Shown here: positions 59,655 through 64,000 of the stretch, one piece after another | How the letters are laid out: each line of letters starts with the position of its first letter | Numbering within the stretch: the first letter of the stretch is position 1 | NCBI GenBank assembly: GCA_030063045.1 | Contig: JAQSEB010000032.1 | Coordinates: forward strand, 2,852,001-2,916,000 | Reading direction: 5' to 3' | From: Pratylenchus scribneri | Taxonomy: Eukaryota; Nematoda; Chromadorea; Rhabditida; Pratylenchidae | Length of the DNA: 64,000 nt | The notes under the pieces: generated by a model | Databases searched by the model: none | The model's input: the letters and a program-made list of their open reading frames with translations, nothing else | What the model was told of the DNA's origin: nothing | Program-made: the position numbers and the translations under genes

Positions 59655-61359
59655 ATGTCATCAAATGAAGAGCCAATTTCCGTAAAAAGATTTCGCGATT
59701 TTCTACGTATTAATACTGAGCAACCAAATCCCGAATATTGTATGTAATTTTTTGATTTTTAATTTAATACAACATCATAGCAAATAGCAATATCAAACAC
59801 AAATAAATTGATTAAATTCAGATAAATGTCGAGATTTCCTTTTTGAATATGCGAGGGAATTGGGCTTCAGTCCTTGGGAATATGAGGTAGATTAGAATTA
59901 ATCACGAAGAATATATTTTATATTTTTAAAGTGCGTTCCGGGTAAACCATTGATCGGAATGACGTTTATTGGCACGGAACCTTCTTTACCCTCAATTTTG
60001 CTATATTGCCACACGGATGTTGTGCCAACATTTCCAGAACATTGGACATATCCCCCGTATAGTGCTCATAAAGATGCAAATGGGAATATTTATGCCAGAG
60101 GGGCACAAGTATTTAATAAAAATTAGCCAATTTTATTAAATTAATTCAAGGATATGAAATGTGTTGGTGTCCAATATATGGAGGCTTTGCGAATAATTTT
60201 GTCCGACAATGGGAATAAGCCATTCATTAGAACAATTCACCTTCTTTGGGGACCAGGTCAATTAAATAAAAGTTTATATTAAATTTATTTAAATATTTTT
60301 ACAGATGAGGAAATTGGCGGTCACGACGGGATGGAAAAATTTGTGAAAACTGATCGATTCAAACAATTAAATGTTGGATTCATTTTGGATGAGGGATTGG
60401 CCAGTGAAAATGACGTTTACCGAGTATTTTATGCGGAACGCTGCGTTTGGTGTGAGTTTTAAAAATATTTGAATATTTAAAATTATATATTCGATTTAGG
60501 GTTCAAAATCATTTGCCCTGGAGGTATTTTAAAAAATTTACTCTCTTTAAATTTGATTTTAGCCCCCGGGCATGGCTCAAGATTCATTGAAAATACAACG
60601 GGTCCAAAATTAGTAAGGAATATTTTTTTGATTTATTTTAATTAATACAAAAAATTGAGCAGACTTCAATTTTGAATTCGGCAAATGAATTTCGAGAGCG
60701 GCAACACAAATTCCTTTTGGACAATCCAAATTTGAATTTGGGGGATGTGACCAGCATAAATTTAACAAAAATTGATGGAGGCGTTCAATGCAATGTAATC
60801 CCATCGGAAATGGTCGCATGTGAGTTCAAAAATTATATTGAAAATTCGAAATATATATTAAATGTTCAGATTTTGACATGCGAATAACGCCAAGCGATGA
60901 TTTTGACAAAATGGAGGAAATGATCAAAAATTGGTGCAAAACCGCGGGAAAAGATGTTCATTATGAATTCATCCAAAAAGGGCTATGCAAAGTTTTAACA
61001 CCCACGGATGAGTCCGATCCTTGGTGGCAACAATTGACTGCGGTGTTTAAAGAACAGTTCAGTTTAAATTAATCAAATCGATGTGATTTTATCTTTAGGG
61101 GATGCAAAATTCAAAAGGAAATATTCATCGGCGGGACGGATGCCCGTTATTCCCGAGAGGTCAATCAATCATTTCACTACCGTATCTTTTTTTTCAGTTG
61201 GGCATTCCGGCTATTGGCTTCTCCCCAATGATAAATACACCAATTCTTCTTCATGACCACAATGAGTTCCTCAATGAACGAATTTATTTGGAGGGAATTC
61301 GACTCTACACAAAGATCATTCCTCGATTAGCAAATTTGCCAAAAAGTTCGGAAAAATGA
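59655..61359 (+). CDS. acy-1: Aminoacylase-1 (M20A zinc metallohydrolase)
   Basis: Exons 59655-59739, 59822-59886, 59932-60108, 60151-60256, 60305-60451, 60500-60523, 60564-60601, 60663-60819, 60870-61056, 61099-61159, 61198-61359, giving 402 aa (human ACY1 is 408). It hydrolyses N-acyl amino acids in the cytosol. Landmarks: SVKRFRDFLRINTEQPNPEY, ILLYCHTDVVP (zinc His and catalytic Asp), IYARGAQDMKCVGVQYMEAL (bridging Asp), GPDEEIGGHDGME (catalytic Glu and zinc ligand), FILDEGLASENDVYRVFYAE, CPGAPGHGSRFIE, INLTKIDGGVQCNVIPSEM, IGGTDARYSRE and GFSPMINTPILLHDHNE (last His). Exon 6 is a 24-nt micro-exon. Exon 7 ends best at 60601; using the donor at 60613 instead would need one more base. The symbol is by homology to vertebrate ACY1. 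Confidence 0.93.
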
Positions 61360-61444
61360 TGGAAATTAATCAACAAATTTTGATTACAAACACATATCTT
61401 TTAGATTTTTTATTCACAATTTACAAAAAAATTTATATTCAGTT

Positions 61445-61450
61445 AATAAA
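61445..61450 (+). terminator. Probable poly(A) signal of the ACY1 gene
   Basis: AATAAA about 90 bp after the ACY1 stop, just before the convergent peptide gene ends at 61505. Confidence 0.4.
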
Positions 61451-61504
61451 GTCAATTTTTCATCAATTCCATTTTTTTGCCTCTGCTGATCAGTGGCAGA
61501 TCAA

Positions 61505-61747
61505 TCATCGGCCCCACCCACCTCGACCCCATCCATTTCCGCGCCCATTCCATCTGCCACCTCCCCATCTACCGTGCCCTAAATCAACAAAAAATAGTGG
61601 TTAAATTTAATTTGGAATTGTTGATTTTTCACCTCCGCGATGACGCCATTCTTCACTGCTGCTACTGTGATGATGATGACGAGACTGGGCCAAATTGATC
61701 GTGAGGAGAAGGACAATAAGGACAGAAAAGAATTTCAAAAGGAACAT
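61505..61747 (-). CDS. Tiny secreted Gly/Trp/Arg-rich peptide, 62 aa
   Basis: Exons 61747-61633 and 61578-61505, phase 1 junction, GT-AG intron, ATG to TGA. Residues 1-22 are a clear signal peptide (MFLLKFFSVLIVLLLTINLA). The mature peptide begins with a His/Ser cluster (SRHHHHSSSSEEWRHRGG) and ends with Gly-Trp-Arg repeats (GRWGGGRWNGRGNGWGRGG). Gly/aromatic-rich short peptides in C. elegans (nlp and cnc families) are epidermal antimicrobial peptides, and cationic Trp/Arg peptides often act on membranes; both are analogies. No disulphides. The 3' end converges on ACY1. Confidence 0.72.
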
Positions 61748-62105
61748 TTTTGTTTGATTGAATATTGTTGTGGATGAACTGGAAGAATATTGTGGTTGGA
61801 TATAGATTGGAAGTTCGGAAGAAACTATCTATATTTATACGGACAATTGGCAATCCCGTTCCCTTATTAGCCAAAACAGGCTTTCCCCATCCATTTGACC
61901 AACTCAATTTGCGCATTAAACAAAGAATTTATTAGTAAATGTGATTATTAAAGCTGCTTCCTGTTTATTCCCAAACATTACTAAAAATAGAGCACAAGAA
62001 TGTGGTTTAATGAAGGAGCGGAAATTGCGTATTAAATTCATTCATTCATTCAATTATTTGTTTGTCAAATTCCAATTATCAAAACATTCCATTCTTTGTT
62101 AGTCA

Positions 62106-63916
62106 TCATTTTTGCCGATTTTCTTCCTGTTCCACCAATGCAGGCAGGTCATTTGCCGAAGCAGTGTATGTTTCTTTGTAGGTTGTAATTGTTTTTGGTG
62201 TGTGATCTTCCAAATCGAAAATATTCGTGTTCACTTCATTTCCGAAAATGTGAATGCTGGGATAAAATAAAATGTTTAAAAAATTTTATTGACATTTAAT
62301 TACCATTCACGAGGGTTGGCAATGAATGTTATTTGCCATGGTTCTCTGGGAGGACCAGTGGAAGCAATGCTTGGTACAGCTGAATGAAAATGAAAGGATT
62401 AATTTCTCCTATTTTGCATTAATTTCGTCTGTTTGCTCCAACATTTATTCTGCTTGTTTAGTTAGAATAAATCCGCCTGTAGTTTTAAATAATTCCGCCT
62501 GGTTGACTAAGTTTTAATAATTCCGCCTCGTTGAGTAAGTTTTTAATAATTCCGCCTGTTTGACTAAGTTTTAATAATTCCGCCTGGTTGACTAAGTTTT
62601 AATAATTCCGCCTGTTTGACTAAGTTTTAATAATTCCGCCTGTTTGACTAAGTTTTAATAATTCCGCCTGGTTGACTAAGTTTTAATAATTCCGCCTGGT
62701 TAGAATAATTCCGCCTGGTTGACTAAGTTTTAATAATTCCGCCTGGTTGACTAAGTTTTAATAATTCCTCGTTTTGTTTTTCATCTAATTCCCTCTCATA
62801 AAAATCAATCTTTCTGGGAATATCGTAATAATTATAATTATAATTAAAAACAATTGCCAATTATTACCACTTGTGGGTCTCGCCCCAAGTCCATCGTCCA
62901 AATCGGGTCCATCACCTTTTCCTCTTCCCAGTCCATCATCCAGATTTGGCCAATTTGCGTCTCCAAATGGTGGTCTTAATTAAAATTCCCATAATTTCCC
63001 TTTAATTTCCTCATTTATACCCTTTCTTTCCATCTCCTTCCAAAGGTCCCATCATCACTGCCTTTGGGACATCATCAATTTTTGCTGCTGGCCTTCGTCC
63101 ATCGTCAGCCAATGGTCTTTTATCCTCCTCCGGTGGTCCTTTATCTCCCGCACCAAATCCATCATCTGCTGGAGGTGCCGGTCCCCATCCAGCTCCTTTG
63201 CCATCATCTCCAAGCCCATCTCCTAATTCAAAATAAATATTGGCTGATCTAATTTTGGCCAAAACCTCCTTCATGCCAAACATTTTCAATTACTTTCAGT
63301 CCAGGTTGGCCAGGATCCTGTTCAACATAACGTTGATGATAGACATAACGGCGTGGGGTTAAATCACGTGGCGGATATTTCATTTCAATGCCATCCGCTT
63401 CCACCTAATCAACACAAATATTGCCTTTTTTCCTATAAACTGACCACTCCATCCCCAATTGGCGAGTAGAAAAGGCGTCTTGGTTTCAAGGATTTTTGCA
63501 TAATTTTCGGATCGGTCACAATCTTCACAAATTGATTTATCATTTTGCCTGAATTCAATCAATTAAACCTCTCCTCCTTGCCATCGTTTCGGCTTCATTT
63601 CAATGCCAGAAACTCGATGATCGCCATATCCATAGAATTTGATGGATTCATCCCTTTCCTGACTTTTTCGTAGCCCAATTGCCTCTTCCCTATGAAGATG
63701 TGTTTGGAAGGGATTAAAGTCGTCTGGGTTTCGGTCCATCGCCGAATATGTAGGCAAATCGGGTTTGGCAAAACCCTGCCATCCTGGCTTCTCCCGCTCC
63801 TTACTCCCATCAATGCCTCGACGTTGCCATGAGCCCGAATCCCATGGGCTTGGGCTCCAATATGCTGAATCCCGATCATATGGAGTCTGGAAATGGTCAA
63901 GAAAATGGCAACCCAT
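62106..63916 (-). CDS. Unrecognised Asp/Gly/Pro-rich protein (partial model)
   Basis: Exons 63916-63569, 63548-63445, 63404-63311, 63222-63021, 62974-62868, 62379-62304, 62256-62106. Phases agree from 63548 to the stop, but the join 63569/63548 is out of phase, so the first intron is wrongly placed or the 5' exon differs. A possible GC donor lies at 63310. The protein has a Trp/Arg/Pro-rich start (GCHFLDHFQTPYDRDSAYW), a partly duplicated motif (SGIEMKPKRW and DGIEMKYPPRD), an acidic low-complexity centre with repeated DDG (LGDDGKG, PADDGFG, LADDGRR, NLDDGLGRGKGD, DLDDGLGARP), and a C-terminal part with EPWQITFIANPREC and IFGNEVNTNIFDLEDH. There is no signal peptide at the chosen start. Function unknown. 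Confidence 0.55.
62465..62770. repeat. Minisatellite array 7, GTTGACTAAGTTTT variant, in an intron
   Basis: About ten 27-28 bp units, AATAATTCCGCCTG with GTTGACTAAGTTTT or TTTGACTAAGTTTT. It shares AATAATTCCGCCTG with arrays 1, 2 and 4-6, but the spacer differs. It lies in intron 62867-62380 of the Asp/Gly-rich protein gene. Confidence 0.95.
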
Positions 63917-63929
63917 TTTGGAGCCGAGG

Positions 63930-64000
63930 CAGCTTAACTTGCCGTCGTTTATATCATCTCATCAAGGATTGAATCAATTTTGATAATTTTAATATCAAAT
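63930..64000. mobile_element. MITE-like element, family 1, copy 5, cut by the window edge
   Basis: Starts with AACTTGCCGTCGTTTATATC and runs TCATCAAGGATTGAATCAAT then TTTTGATAATTTTAATATCA, matching the left terminus of the other family-1 copies. The rest lies outside the window. Confidence 0.75.

Noticed and set aside
60564..60663. Frameshift in ACY1 exon 7
   Set aside because: Using the donor at 60613 would need an extra base, but the donor at 60602 (ACG/GTCCAA) keeps phase and loses only about four residues, so no error is required.

Overview
The window is animal nuclear DNA, almost certainly from a nematode. The genes are split into many short exons by introns that are mostly about 40-60 bp, and the content is typical of nematodes: a ground-like (GRL) domain protein, a divergent nuclear hormone receptor, ZYG-8 (doublecortin kinase), a GAR-type muscarinic receptor, and small secreted or membrane proteins. 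Introns with a GC donor instead of GT are unusually common; 14 are supported here by reading frame and, in several cases, by homology. From memory, a high GC-AG share has been reported for cyst nematodes (Globodera, Heterodera), and the base composition would fit, but the species assignment is an inference.

I rebuilt the gene models by hand, joining exons by splice sites, phase and protein similarity. Left to right: a CUB + C-type lectin membrane protein (-, 658-4382); a protein with about 14 Kazal modules (-, 5262-13296); a ZYG-8/DCLK kinase (-, 14827-18366); an alpha-tubulin with an altered K40 loop (-, 19399-23139); a nuclear hormone receptor (+, 23504-26579); a small secreted protein (+, 27051-27323); a ground-like protein (-, 27433-31445); two small membrane proteins (-, 32620-33105 and 33475-33823); trimethyllysine dioxygenase (+, 34186-35866); a muscarinic acetylcholine receptor (-, 36033-41549); an EF-hand protein (+, 48695-50915); a TMEM41A-like VTT protein (-, 51111-52148); a SIRT6-type sirtuin (-, 53567-54883); VPS51 (-, 55156-58879); aminoacylase-1 (+, 59655-61359); a tiny Gly/Trp/Arg-rich secreted peptide (-, 61505-61747); and an unrecognised Asp/Gly-rich protein (-, 62106-63916).

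The genes are unrelated housekeeping, neuronal and secreted functions, with no operon-like or pathway logic that I can see. Several neighbours share short divergent or convergent intergenic regions (tubulin/NHR, TMLHE/mAChR, EF-hand/TMEM41A, VPS51/ACY1).

The second layer is repeats. Seven tandem arrays share a 14-bp core (CAGGCGGAATTATT or its complement) with different spacers. Five of them lie inside introns, and the largest is an intergenic block of about 3 kb. There are also two families of long-terminal-inverted-repeat MITE-like elements (about 12 and 5 copies), a third dispersed repeat, a decayed Merlin-type DNA transposon with a perfect 9-bp target duplication, tRNA-derived relics that may be a SINE, and AT-rich microsatellite-like arrays. 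Most of these sit in introns, which explains why some introns exceed 1 kb in otherwise compact genes.
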